Of a stretch of 64,000 nucleotides of DNA, positions 29,378 to 36,869 are shown piece by piece. The first letter of the stretch is position 1. Each line of letters opens with the position of its first letter. The notes beneath the pieces are model-generated. The model ran no database searches. It was not told the origin of the DNA and saw only the letters and a list, made by a program, of their open reading frames with translations. Position numbers and translations under genes: made by a program. The stretch comes from RAM1 sp943372515 (GTDB lineage Bacteria > Pseudomonadota > Gammaproteobacteria > Burkholderiales > Burkholderiaceae_C): contig CALRYY010000002.1 of NCBI GenBank assembly GCA_943372515.1, forward strand, positions 31,808 through 95,807, written 5' to 3'.

Positions 29378-30844
29378 ATGGGAAAAGTCACCGGCTTCAT
29401 GGAATACGGGCGCATTGAAGAGGGCTACAAGCCCGTGCCCGAACGGCTCAAGAACTACAAGGAATTCGTGATCGGCCTGGACGACGCGCAGGCCAAGGTG
29501 CAAGGCGCGCGCTGCATGGACTGCGGCACGCCGTTTTGCAACAGCGGCTGCCCGGTCAACAACATCATCCCGGACTTCAACGACCTGGTGTTTCGCGGCG
29601 ACTGGCAAAACGCGATTGCCGTGCTGCACAGCACCAACAACTTCCCCGAGTTCACCGGCCGCATCTGTCCCGCCCCGTGCGAGGCGGCCTGTACGCTGAA
29701 CGTGAACGACGACCCGGTGGGCATCAAGTCCATCGAGCACGCCATCATCGACCGCGCCTGGGCAGAAGGCTGGGTCACGCCCCGCCCGGCCAAGCACAAG
29801 ACCGGCAAGAAGGTTGCCGTCGTGGGCGCCGGCCCGGCCGGCATGGCGGCAGCCCAGCAACTGGCGCGTGCCGGCCACGACGTCACGCTGTTTGAAAAGA
29901 ACGACCGGGTGGGCGGGCTGCTGCGCTACGGCATTCCCGACTTCAAGATGGAAAAGTCGCACATCGACCGACGCGTCGAGCAGATGAAGGCCGAAGGCGT
30001 CACTTTCCGCACCGGCGTCATGGTGGGCAACCTGCCCAAGGACTCCAAGGTCACCAACTGGGCCAAGGAAACCATCACGCCTGAACAGCTGCAAAAGGAC
30101 TTTGACGCCGTGCTGCTGACCGGCGGCGCCGAGCAGTCGCGCGATTTGCCCGTGCCTGGCCGCGACCTGGACGGTATTCACTTTGCGATGGAATTCCTGC
30201 CGCAGCAAAACAAGGTCAACGCGGGCGACAAGGTCAAGGGCCAGCTGCGTGCCGATGGCAAGCACGTGATCGTGATCGGCGGCGGTGACACCGGCTCGGA
30301 CTGCGTGGGCACCAGCAACCGCCACGGCGCGGCCAGCGTGACCCAGTTCGAGCTGATGCCCCAGCCGCCCGAAGGAGAAAACCGGCCCATGACCTGGCCC
30401 TACTGGCCGTACAAGCTGCGCACCAGCTCCAGCCACGAAGAAGGCTGCGAGCGCGAGTTTGCCATCTCCACCAAGGAGTTCATCGGTGAAAAGGGCAAGG
30501 TCACCGGCCTGAAGACCGTGCGCGTGGAGTGGAAGGACGGCAAGATGGTCGAAGTGCCGGGCAGCGAACTGGTGCTCAAGGCTGATCTGGTGCTGCTGGC
30601 CATGGGTTTTGTCAGCCCGGTGGCCAGCGTACTGGAGCAATTCGGCATTGAAAAGGACGCGCGTGGCAACGCCCGCGCTACGACCGAATTCACCAACGGC
30701 TATGCGACCAACGTCCCCAAGGTGTTTGCAGCCGGCGACATCCGTCGCGGCCAGTCGCTGGTGGTATGGGCCATCCGTGAAGGCCGCCAGGCCGCCCGTT
30801 CGGTGGATGAATTCCTGATGGGTTACAGCGACCTGCCCCGGTAA
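29378..30844 (+). CDS. gltD: Glutamate synthase (NADPH) small subunit
   Basis: This 488-residue FAD/NADPH and iron-sulfur subunit delivers electrons to GltB. N-terminal cysteine clusters CMDCGTPFCNSGCP (about residue 46) and CPAPCEAAC bind two 4Fe-4S centres. The FAD Rossmann motif is VAVVGAGPAGMAAAQ (about 146-160) and the NADPH motif VIVIGGGDTGSDCVG near 302. A C-terminal second FAD contact is FAAGDIRRGQSLVVWA. The ATG at 29378 is preceded by a weak purine-rich site. A terminator follows. Confidence 0.96.
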   Translation: MGKVTGFMEYGRIEEGYKPVPERLKNYKEFVIGLDDAQAKVQGARCMDCGTPFCNSGCPVNNIIPDFNDLVFRGDWQNAIAVLHSTNNFPEFTGRICPAPCEAACTLNVNDDPVGIKSIEHAIIDRAWAEGWVTPRPAKHKTGKKVAVVGAGPAGMAAAQQLARAGHDVTLFEKNDRVGGLLRYGIPDFKMEKSHIDRRVEQMKAEGVTFRTGVMVGNLPKDSKVTNWAKETITPEQLQKDFDAVLLTGGAEQSRDLPVPGRDLDGIHFAMEFLPQQNKVNAGDKVKGQLRADGKHVIVIGGGDTGSDCVGTSNRHGAASVTQFELMPQPPEGENRPMTWPYWPYKLRTSSSHEEGCEREFAISTKEFIGEKGKVTGLKTVRVEWKDGKMVEVPGSELVLKADLVLLAMGFVSPVASVLEQFGIEKDARGNARATTEFTNGYATNVPKVFAAGDIRRGQSLVVWAIREGRQAARSVDEFLMGYSDLPR

Positions 30845-30889
30845 GCCGCTGGTAATACGGGGCTAATACATCAAAGGGTTGTATTCCCG

Positions 30890-30895
30890 TATCAT
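30890..30895 (+). promoter_or_regulatory. Candidate -10 box for mlaF
   Basis: TATCAT matches five of six bases of the -10 consensus. A start site near 30902 would fall in the left arm of the gltD terminator, so transcripts from here would not form the complete stem. No good -35 is seen. Confidence 0.25.
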
Positions 30896-30900
30896 CCAGA

Positions 30901-30924
30901 AGCCGGATCGCATCCGGCTTTTTT
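30901..30924 (+). terminator. Rho-independent terminator after gltD
   Basis: Perfect 8-bp arms AGCCGGAT (30901-30908) and ATCCGGCT (30912-30919), a 3-base loop and a run of six T. It ends only 7 bases before the mlaF ATG at 30932. Confidence 0.88.
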
Positions 30925-30931
30925 CGTTTTT

Positions 30932-31750
30932 ATGGACATCCCCGCTACCACCCCCGTCGTCGAATTGCGTGACCTGAGCTTTGGTTACGGCAAGCGCCTC
31001 ATCCTGGATGGGCTGTCGCTGACCGTGCCACGGGGCAAGGTCACAGCGATGATGGGCGCGTCCGGCGGCGGCAAGACCACCGTGCTGCGGCTGATCGGCG
31101 GGCAGATCCGCGCGACAAAAGGCCAGACCCTGTTTGAGGGGCAGGACGTGGGCGCGATGGACCCGGCGGGCCTGTATGCGGCGCGCCGTCGCATGGGCAT
31201 GCTGTTCCAGTTCGGCGCGCTGTTCACTGACCTGAGCGTGTTTGACAACGTGGCGTTCCCCCTGCGCGAGCACACGACGCTGCCTGAAGACCTGGTGCGC
31301 GACATCGTGCTCATGAAGCTCAACGCGGTGGGCCTGCGCGGTGCGCGTGACCTCATGCCCAGCGAGATTTCTGGCGGTATGGCGCGCCGTGTGGCGTTGG
31401 CACGGGCCATTGCGCTGGACCCTGAACTCATCATGTACGACGAGCCGTTTGCCGGCCTTGACCCGATATCGCTGGGCACCGCCGCCCAGCTGATCCGCCG
31501 GCTCAACGATACCCTGGGCATCACCAGCATCGTCGTGTCGCACGATCTGGAAGAGACCTTTCACATCGCCGACCAGGTCATCGTCCTGGCCAATGGCCGC
31601 GTGGCCGCCCAGGGCACGCCCGATGAGGTGCGCAACTCCACCGACCCGCTGGTGCAGCAGTTTGTGAATGCACGCGCCGATGGCCCTGTAGGGTTTCATT
31701 ACCCCGGCCCAACAGTCGCGCAGGACTTCAGTGGGGGATTGGCCCCATGA
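30932..31750 (+). CDS. mlaF: MlaF, ATPase of the Mla phospholipid ABC transporter
   Basis: The 272-residue ABC ATPase energises retrograde phospholipid transport that preserves outer-membrane asymmetry. Walker A is GASGGGKTT near residue 47, the Q-loop follows in MLFQFGALF, the signature EISGGMARR is near 145, and Walker B is ELIMYDEPFAGLD. The H-loop is VVSHD. The ATG at 30932 has no Shine-Dalgarno sequence; the preceding bases are the T-run of the gltD terminator. Initiation may therefore be weak or leaderless. It overlaps mlaE by 4 bases. Confidence 0.93.
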   Translation: MDIPATTPVVELRDLSFGYGKRLILDGLSLTVPRGKVTAMMGASGGGKTTVLRLIGGQIRATKGQTLFEGQDVGAMDPAGLYAARRRMGMLFQFGALFTDLSVFDNVAFPLREHTTLPEDLVRDIVLMKLNAVGLRGARDLMPSEISGGMARRVALARAIALDPELIMYDEPFAGLDPISLGTAAQLIRRLNDTLGITSIVVSHDLEETFHIADQVIVLANGRVAAQGTPDEVRNSTDPLVQQFVNARADGPVGFHYPGPTVAQDFSGGLAP

Positions 31751-32529
31751 GCTGGTTAAACCCCGCCGATTTGGGTTATTCGGTGCGCAGCAAGCTGGCC
31801 GATATGGGGCACGCCACGCGCCTGCTCTGGCGGCTGGTGGCGCTCGTCGGGCCGACGCTGCGCCGTTTCAGCCTGGTGCGTGACCAGATCCACTTTCTGG
31901 GCAACTACTCGCTGGCGATCATTTCCGTGTCGGGCTTGTTCGTCGGCTTTGTGCTGGGATTGCAGGGCTATTACACGTTGCAGCGCTACGGGTCGTCCGA
32001 GGCTCTGGGCCTCCTGGTCGCCTTGAGCCTGGTGCGCGAACTGGGGCCGGTGATCACAGCGCTTTTGTTTGCCGGGCGTGCCGGCACGTCGCTCACGGCT
32101 GAAATCGGCCTGATGAAGGCAGGTGAGCAGCTCAGCGCCATGGAAATGATGGCGGTGGACCCGGTGCGCCGTATCCTGGCGCCGCGCTTTTGGGCTGGCG
32201 TCATCACCATGCCCCTGCTGGCCGCGGTGTTCAGCGCCGTAGGCATCGTAGGTGGCTGGGTGGTGGGCGTGATGCTGCTCGGCGTCGACCCGGGGGCCTT
32301 CTGGAGCCAGATGCAGGGCGGGGTGGACGTCTGGAAGGACGTGGGCAATGGCGTGATCAAGAGCTTTGTGTTTGGCGTGACCGTGACCTTCATTGCGGTT
32401 TTGCAGGGCTATATGGCCCAGGCCACGCCGGAAGGGGTGTCGCGCGCAACGACCCGCACCGTCGTGGTGGCTTCCCTGGCGGTGCTGGGGCTGGATTTTC
32501 TGCTGACGACGCTCATGTTCAGCATATAG
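31747..32529 (+). CDS. mlaE: MlaE, permease of the Mla phospholipid transporter
   Basis: This 260-residue integral membrane protein of the MlaE/YrbE family has five to six hydrophobic segments. Conserved features are LVRELGPVITALLFAGRAGTSLTAEIG and a coupling segment EQLSAMEMMAVDP. It forms the membrane core with MlaF and MlaB on the inside and MlaD on the periplasmic face. Start and stop overlap or closely abut its neighbours. Confidence 0.95.
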   Translation: MSWLNPADLGYSVRSKLADMGHATRLLWRLVALVGPTLRRFSLVRDQIHFLGNYSLAIISVSGLFVGFVLGLQGYYTLQRYGSSEALGLLVALSLVRELGPVITALLFAGRAGTSLTAEIGLMKAGEQLSAMEMMAVDPVRRILAPRFWAGVITMPLLAAVFSAVGIVGGWVVGVMLLGVDPGAFWSQMQGGVDVWKDVGNGVIKSFVFGVTVTFIAVLQGYMAQATPEGVSRATTRTVVVASLAVLGLDFLLTTLMFSI

Positions 32530-32539
32530 GGGTAGAGCA

Positions 32540-33028
32540 ATGGAACGATCCAAAAACGACGTGTGGGTGGGCCTGTTTGTCCTGATCGGGGGCGCGGCCA
32601 TCCTGTTTCTGGCGCTGCAGTCGGCCAACCTGCTGAACCTCAGCTTCCAGTCCACTTACCGGGTGTCAGGGCAGTTTGACAACATCGGCGGGCTCAAGCG
32701 CCAGGCCGCTGTCAAAAGCGCGGGTGTGGTGGTGGGCCGTGTGGAATCCATTACCTTTGACGACAAGTCTTACCGCGCCCGCGTGACGCTGGCACTGGAA
32801 AGCCAGTACGTTTTCCCCAAAGACAGCTCGCTCAAGATACTGACAAGCGGGCTGCTGGGTGAGCAGTACATTGGCGTTGAGGCTGGCGCGGACGAGAAAA
32901 ATCTGGCGGCTGGCGATACCATCTCTTCCACGCAGTCGGCGGTGGTACTTGAAAACCTGATCAGCCAGTTTTTGTACAGCAAGGCGGCAGAAGGTGGCAC
33001 TGCGCAAGGGAATACGGCTAAAAAATGA
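32540..33028 (+). CDS. mlaD: MlaD, MCE-domain periplasmic subunit of the Mla transporter
   Basis: A 162-residue protein with an N-terminal membrane anchor (VWVGLFVLIGGAAILFLALQ, about 9-28). One MCE domain follows with the family sequence GLKRQAAVKSAGVVVGRVESI and a C-terminal hydrophobic helix region (ENLISQFLYSKA). MlaD hexamers form the lipid channel above MlaE. It overlaps mlaA by 4 bases. The length is standard. Confidence 0.95.
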   Translation: MERSKNDVWVGLFVLIGGAAILFLALQSANLLNLSFQSTYRVSGQFDNIGGLKRQAAVKSAGVVVGRVESITFDDKSYRARVTLALESQYVFPKDSSLKILTSGLLGEQYIGVEAGADEKNLAAGDTISSTQSAVVLENLISQFLYSKAAEGGTAQGNTAKK

Positions 33029-33774
33029 CAACGACATCTTTCCTTCCCGGCCTGCGCGCCGGGGTGTGGGCCGCGTTGATGGCCCTGGTGCTGACCACCG
33101 GCTGCGCCACGCGCTCCGATGTATCGTCGCGCGACCCGTTCGAGCGCTGGAACCGCGGTGTGTCCGAGTTCAATGACAACATCGACTCCCTGGTGCTCAA
33201 GCCCGTGGCCACTGCCTACCGCGAGGTTACCCCGCCCATGGTGCGCACGGGCGTGAGCAACTTCTTTGGCAACCTGGGCGACTTCTGGTCGTTTGTGAAC
33301 AGCGCGCTGCAGTTCAAATTCCAGAATGCTGCAGACAACTTCATGCGCCTGAACGTCAATACTTTCTTCGGCCTGGGCGGCATTTTGGACGTCGCCAGCG
33401 AAATGAACATTGACCGTCATCGCGAGGACTTCGGCCAGACCTTGGGCCACTGGGGTGTGCCGGCCGGCCCCTATCTGGTGTTGCCATTCCTGGGCTCGTC
33501 CACGCTGCGCGACACGATTGCATTGCCGGTGGACCGTCGTGGCGACCCGCTGCAGGACATCACGCCGCAAGCCTCGCGCAATGGCGCGTACCTGCTGCGC
33601 GCCGTGGACATCCGGTCCAACCTGTTGCGTGCCAGTTCGGTGCTGGACGAGGCCGCCCTGGACAAATACAGCTTCACCCGCGACGCTTACCTGCAGCGCC
33701 GCCGCTCCGAGCTGTTTGACGGCAACGTGCCCGATGCGGCCGAGACGCCTGATCAAGCGCCCCCCAAGAAATGA
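33025..33774 (+). CDS. mlaA: MlaA (VacJ) outer-membrane lipoprotein
   Basis: The 249-residue protein removes mislocalised phospholipids from the outer leaflet and passes them to MlaC. The signal peptide ends in a lipobox TTGC (Cys27). Conserved MlaA sequence follows: DPFERWNRGVSEFNDNID, then VSNFFGNLGDFWSFVN, the central DFGQTLGHWGVPAGPYLVLP, and PLQDI. In E. coli mlaA is a separate locus; here it is embedded between mlaD and mlaC, as in other betaproteobacteria. Confidence 0.94.
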   Translation: MTTTSFLPGLRAGVWAALMALVLTTGCATRSDVSSRDPFERWNRGVSEFNDNIDSLVLKPVATAYREVTPPMVRTGVSNFFGNLGDFWSFVNSALQFKFQNAADNFMRLNVNTFFGLGGILDVASEMNIDRHREDFGQTLGHWGVPAGPYLVLPFLGSSTLRDTIALPVDRRGDPLQDITPQASRNGAYLLRAVDIRSNLLRASSVLDEAALDKYSFTRDAYLQRRRSELFDGNVPDAAETPDQAPPKK

Positions 33775-33857
33775 AGTGTTGCATGCTGTTGCACGTATTC
33801 GCAGACGCGGTACACAGCAGCTGGAACGGGTGCTGTAGGGTGCACCCCAACGAGTCC

Positions 33858-33872
33858 GCGAGTCGTACTCGC
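33858..33872 (+). other. Small stem-loop in the mlaA-mlaC spacer
   Basis: GCGAGT / ACTCGC arms with a CGT loop lie just before the mlaC ribosome site (GAAAGG) in a 112-base spacer. A 10-base palindrome GGGTGCACCC stands upstream near 33838. There is no T-run. It may stabilise or segment the mRNA; function unknown. Confidence 0.3.
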
Positions 33873-33886
33873 ATTGAAAGGTCATT

Positions 33887-34531
33887 ATGAAGAGACGTTT
33901 TCTGGGTCAAATGCTGGCAAGCCTGACAGTCGCTGCCCTGGGTCTGGCCATGACGGGCGCAGCACGGGCCGCCGACGAAGCGCCGGATGCGCTGATCAAG
34001 CGCCTGTCCGAGGATGTGATCGGCACCATCAAGGCTGACAAAACCCTGCAAACGGGTGACATCGGCCGCGTGATCGCGTTGGTGGACAGCAAGATCATGC
34101 CCAACGTGAATTTCCAGCGCATGACCGCGTCGGCGGTCGGCCCGGCCTGGCGTCAGGCCACGCCCGAGCAGAAAAAGCAGCTGCAGGATGAGTTCAAGAC
34201 CCTGCTGGTGCGCACCTATGCCGGCGCTTTGGCGCAGGTGAACGACCAGTCCATTTCGGTCAAGCCGTTGCGTGCCGAAGCGGCGGATACCGAAGTGATC
34301 GTGCGCACCGAAGTCCGCGGCCGCGGTGACCCGATCCAGCTGGACTACCGGCTTGAGAAGACGCCCGGGCAGGGGGCAGGCTGGAAGATCTTCAACCTCA
34401 ACGTGCTGGGCGTGTGGCTCATGGAAACCTACCGCAGCCAGTTCGCACAGGAAATCAATGCCAAGGGCGTAGACGGGCTGATTGCCACGCTGGTGGCGCG
34501 CAACAAGAGCAACACGGCCAAGAAGAGCTGA
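33887..34531 (+). CDS. mlaC: MlaC, periplasmic phospholipid shuttle
   Basis: The 214-residue protein has a cleavable signal peptide (MKRRFLGQMLASLTVAALGL, ending after ARA). The MlaC fold follows: an N-terminal helical part with DIGRVIALVDSKIMPNVNFQRMT, then SVKPLRAEAADTEVIVRTEV, and the hydrophobic lipid pocket strands ending in WKIFNLNVLGVWLMETYRSQF. It ferries lipids between MlaA and MlaD. Three bases separate it from mlaB. Confidence 0.95.
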   Translation: MKRRFLGQMLASLTVAALGLAMTGAARAADEAPDALIKRLSEDVIGTIKADKTLQTGDIGRVIALVDSKIMPNVNFQRMTASAVGPAWRQATPEQKKQLQDEFKTLLVRTYAGALAQVNDQSISVKPLRAEAADTEVIVRTEVRGRGDPIQLDYRLEKTPGQGAGWKIFNLNVLGVWLMETYRSQFAQEINAKGVDGLIATLVARNKSNTAKKS

Positions 34532-34534
34532 CCC

Positions 34535-34807
34535 ATGATCGTGCTGCCCTCCGACCTGACACACGCCCAGGCGCCAGCCTGCGCGCGCATGCTGGCGCAG
34601 GCGGTGCGGGCCGAGGTCGGGACCGCCGTGGTAGCCGACGCCTCACCACTGCAAAAGTTCGATTCATCGGCGTTGGCGGTGCTGCTGGAATGCCGCCGCG
34701 AGGCCCTGCTGCAGCGCAAGAGCTTTGCCGTCAAGGCTTTGCCCGCACGCCTGCGCGACCTGGCGGGACTGTACGGCGTTGCCGGCTTGCTGCCCGCCGC
34801 TGCCTGA
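34535..34807 (+). CDS. mlaB: MlaB, STAS-domain subunit of the Mla transporter
   Basis: A 90-residue cytoplasmic STAS protein that stabilises the MlaFE complex. The expected strand-helix order is visible, with ADASPLQKFDSSALAVLLEC containing the conserved D-S-S/A region and helix of STAS proteins. A hydrophobic C-terminal part (LRDLAGLYGVAGLLPAAA) follows. It is last in the mlaFEDACB order. Confidence 0.9.
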   Translation: MIVLPSDLTHAQAPACARMLAQAVRAEVGTAVVADASPLQKFDSSALAVLLECRREALLQRKSFAVKALPARLRDLAGLYGVAGLLPAAA

Positions 34808-34847
34808 GGCTTTGCCGCACCCGTCAGCGCGTGCCGGCTGGACACCC

Positions 34848-34855
34848 TAGAATCG
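34848..34855 (+). promoter_or_regulatory. Candidate -10 box for the ABC exporter operon
   Basis: TAGAATCG lies 9 bases before the ATG at 34865, which would make a nearly leaderless transcript. It is identical to motifs at 242 and 7655. No -35 was found. Confidence 0.3.
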
Positions 34856-34864
34856 TGGGCTCCC

Positions 34865-35770
34865 ATGCCCGCGATCTCGTTCCAGTCTGTCTCCAAAACC
34901 TACACGTCCGCCAAGGGTCCCTTCAAGGCCCTGGATAGCGTGAGCTTTGACATCCAGCAGGGCGAGTTTTTTGGCCTGCTGGGGCCCAACGGCGCCGGTA
35001 AAACCACCCTGATCAGCATCCTGGCGGGCCTGTCGCGCGCCAGTGGCGGCCAGGTTCAGGTGCTGGGTCACGATGTGCAGGCCGACTACGCACAGGCGCG
35101 CCGCCAGCTGGGTGTGGTGCCGCAGGAGCTGGTGTTTGACCCGTTCTTCACGGTACGCGAAGCGCTGCGCATCCAGTCGGGCTATTTCGGCGTGAAAAAC
35201 AACGGCGCCTGGATTGACGAGCTGCTGGAAAGCCTGGGCCTGGCCGACAAGGCGGGCGCCAACATGCGTCAGCTGTCGGGTGGCATGAAGCGGCGGGTGC
35301 TGGTGGCGCAGGCCCTGGTGCACAAGCCGCCTGTGATCGTCCTGGACGAACCCACGGCTGGTGTGGACGTGGAGCTGCGCCAGACGCTCTGGCAGTTCAT
35401 TGCCAAACTCAACAAGCAGGGCCACACGGTGCTGCTGACCACGCATTACCTTGAAGAGGCCGAAGCCCTGTGCTCGCGCATCGCCATGCTCAAGCAGGGC
35501 CGCGTGGTGGCGCTTGCACGCACCAGCGAGCTGCTGAAGGCCGCTTCCAGCAATGTGCTGCGCTTCAAGCTCGACGGTGAGCTGCCGCCCACCCTGGCCG
35601 CCCAGGCCCGAGTGACCGGACGCATCGTGCAGTTTCCGGCGCACAACGCCGGCGAGATCGAGCAGTATCTGGCGGCTGTTCGTGAGGCAGGCCTGTACGC
35701 TGAAGATGTGGAAATCCGCAAGGCCGATCTTGAAGATGTGTTCCTGGACGTGATGGGGGCATCGGCATGA
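34865..35770 (+). CDS. ABC-2 type exporter ATPase (YadG-like)
   Basis: The 301-residue ABC ATPase has Walker A GPNGAGKTT near residue 41, signature QLSGGMKRR near 139, Walker B VIVLDEPTAGVD and H-loop LTTHYLEEAE. A C-terminal regulatory extension follows, typical of drug/polysaccharide-type ABC-2 ATPases such as YadG or NodI. The partner permease is the next gene, separated by an 82-base repeat. Substrate unknown. The pair conventionally lies between mlaB and ibaG in this group of bacteria. Confidence 0.9.
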   Translation: MPAISFQSVSKTYTSAKGPFKALDSVSFDIQQGEFFGLLGPNGAGKTTLISILAGLSRASGGQVQVLGHDVQADYAQARRQLGVVPQELVFDPFFTVREALRIQSGYFGVKNNGAWIDELLESLGLADKAGANMRQLSGGMKRRVLVAQALVHKPPVIVLDEPTAGVDVELRQTLWQFIAKLNKQGHTVLLTTHYLEEAEALCSRIAMLKQGRVVALARTSELLKAASSNVLRFKLDGELPPTLAAQARVTGRIVQFPAHNAGEIEQYLAAVREAGLYAEDVEIRKADLEDVFLDVMGASA

Positions 35771-35850
35771 GCGCCGCCGGGCCGTCCCAAGGCGCGAAGG
35801 CCCCCTCGGGGGGCAGCGCAGTACACGAAGTGACAAGCGTGGGGGTCCGT
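35771..35850 (+). repeat. Comamonadaceae-type palindromic intergenic repeat
   Basis: The spacer between the ABC ATPase and permease genes contains GCCCCCTCGGGGGGC (35800-35814), a 6-bp stem with a 3-base loop. AGCGCAGTACACGAAGTGAC and AAGCGTGGGGG follow. From memory this composite is a dispersed element frequent in Acidovorax, Polaromonas and Variovorax genomes. Only one copy was noticed in this window, so the repeat status rests on recall. Confidence 0.5.
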
Positions 35851-35852
35851 CT

Positions 35853-36608
35853 ATGACCGGCTGGCAAACGCTGCTGTACAAGGAAATCCTGCGCTTTTGG
35901 AAAGTGGGTTTCCAGACCGTGGCGGCGCCGGTGCTGACCGCCATCCTGTACCTGCTGATCTTTGGCCACGTGCTGGAAGACCACGTGAAGGTCTACGACA
36001 CCGTCAGCTACACCGCCTTTCTGGTCCCGGGCCTGGTGATGATGAGCGTGCTGCAAAACGCATTCGCCAACAGCTCGTCGTCACTGGTGCAAAGCAAGAT
36101 CATGGGCAGCCTGGTGTTTGTGCTGCTCACACCGCTGTCGCACTGGAGCTGGTTTGTGGCTTATGTGGGCTCGTCCATCGTGCGCGGCCTGGCGGTGGGC
36201 ACGGGCGTGTTCATCGTGACGGCCTGGTTTGCCAAGCTGAGCTTTGTGGCGCCGCTGTGGATCCTGGTGTTTGCCGTGCTGGGCGCGGCCATGCTGGGCA
36301 CGCTGGGGCTGATTGCAGGCCTGTGGGCCGACAAATTCGACCAGATGGCGGCCTTCCAGAACTTTCTCATCATGCCGCTGACGTTCCTGTCGGGCGTGTT
36401 CTATTCCATCCATTCGCTGCCGGCCTTCTGGCAGGGCGTGAGCCACCTCAATCCGTTTTTCTACATGATCGACGGCTTTCGCTACGGCTTCTTTGGTGTG
36501 AGCGACGTGTCGCCCTGGCTGAGCCTGGGCATCGTCGGCCTTGCGCTGACTGTGGTCAGCGCGGTTGCGATTCACCTGCTGCGCATCGGCTACAAAATCC
36601 GGGGCTGA
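35853..36608 (+). CDS. ABC-2 type exporter permease (YadH-like)
   Basis: The 251-residue integral membrane protein has six hydrophobic segments in the ABC-2 transporter arrangement. The conserved region is MPLTFLSGVFYSIHSLPAFW followed by HLNPFFYMIDGFRYGFFG, the ABC-2 signature near the C-terminus. It forms the exporter with the ATPase at 34865. The substrate is not evident. Confidence 0.92.
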   Translation: MTGWQTLLYKEILRFWKVGFQTVAAPVLTAILYLLIFGHVLEDHVKVYDTVSYTAFLVPGLVMMSVLQNAFANSSSSLVQSKIMGSLVFVLLTPLSHWSWFVAYVGSSIVRGLAVGTGVFIVTAWFAKLSFVAPLWILVFAVLGAAMLGTLGLIAGLWADKFDQMAAFQNFLIMPLTFLSGVFYSIHSLPAFWQGVSHLNPFFYMIDGFRYGFFGVSDVSPWLSLGIVGLALTVVSAVAIHLLRIGYKIRG

Positions 36609-36616
36609 AAGCCACT

Positions 36617-36862
36617 ATGACCGCCGAAGAACTCCAATCCATCATCACCGCCGGCCTGTCCTGCGAACACATCCAGCTCGAGGGCGACGGACGCCACTGG
36701 TACGCCACCATCGTGTCGTCAGAGTTTGAAGGCAAACGCCTGATCCAGCGCCACCAGAAGGTCTATGCCACGCTCGGTGCCAAAATGCATACTGACGAGG
36801 TACACGCCTTGTCGATGAAAACGTTCACGCCCGCCGAGTGGGCGACCCAAACACACCACTGA
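36617..36862 (+). CDS. ibaG: BolA/IbaG family protein
   Basis: The 81-residue small protein has the BolA fold: LQSIITAGLSCEHIQLEGDG, then the conserved FEGKRLIQRHQKVYATLG and HALSMKTFTPAEW. The conserved histidine in RHQKVY and the cysteine at position 16 are candidate 2Fe-2S ligands shared with monothiol glutaredoxins. It sits immediately before murA, the usual ibaG-murA arrangement, 7 bases apart. Confidence 0.92.
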   Translation: MTAEELQSIITAGLSCEHIQLEGDGRHWYATIVSSEFEGKRLIQRHQKVYATLGAKMHTDEVHALSMKTFTPAEWATQTHH

Positions 36863-36869
36863 AATCCAG

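Noticed and set aside
33838..33872. Terminator between mlaA and mlaC
   Set aside because: A palindrome and a small stem exist but without a T-run, and mlaC belongs to the same functional operon.
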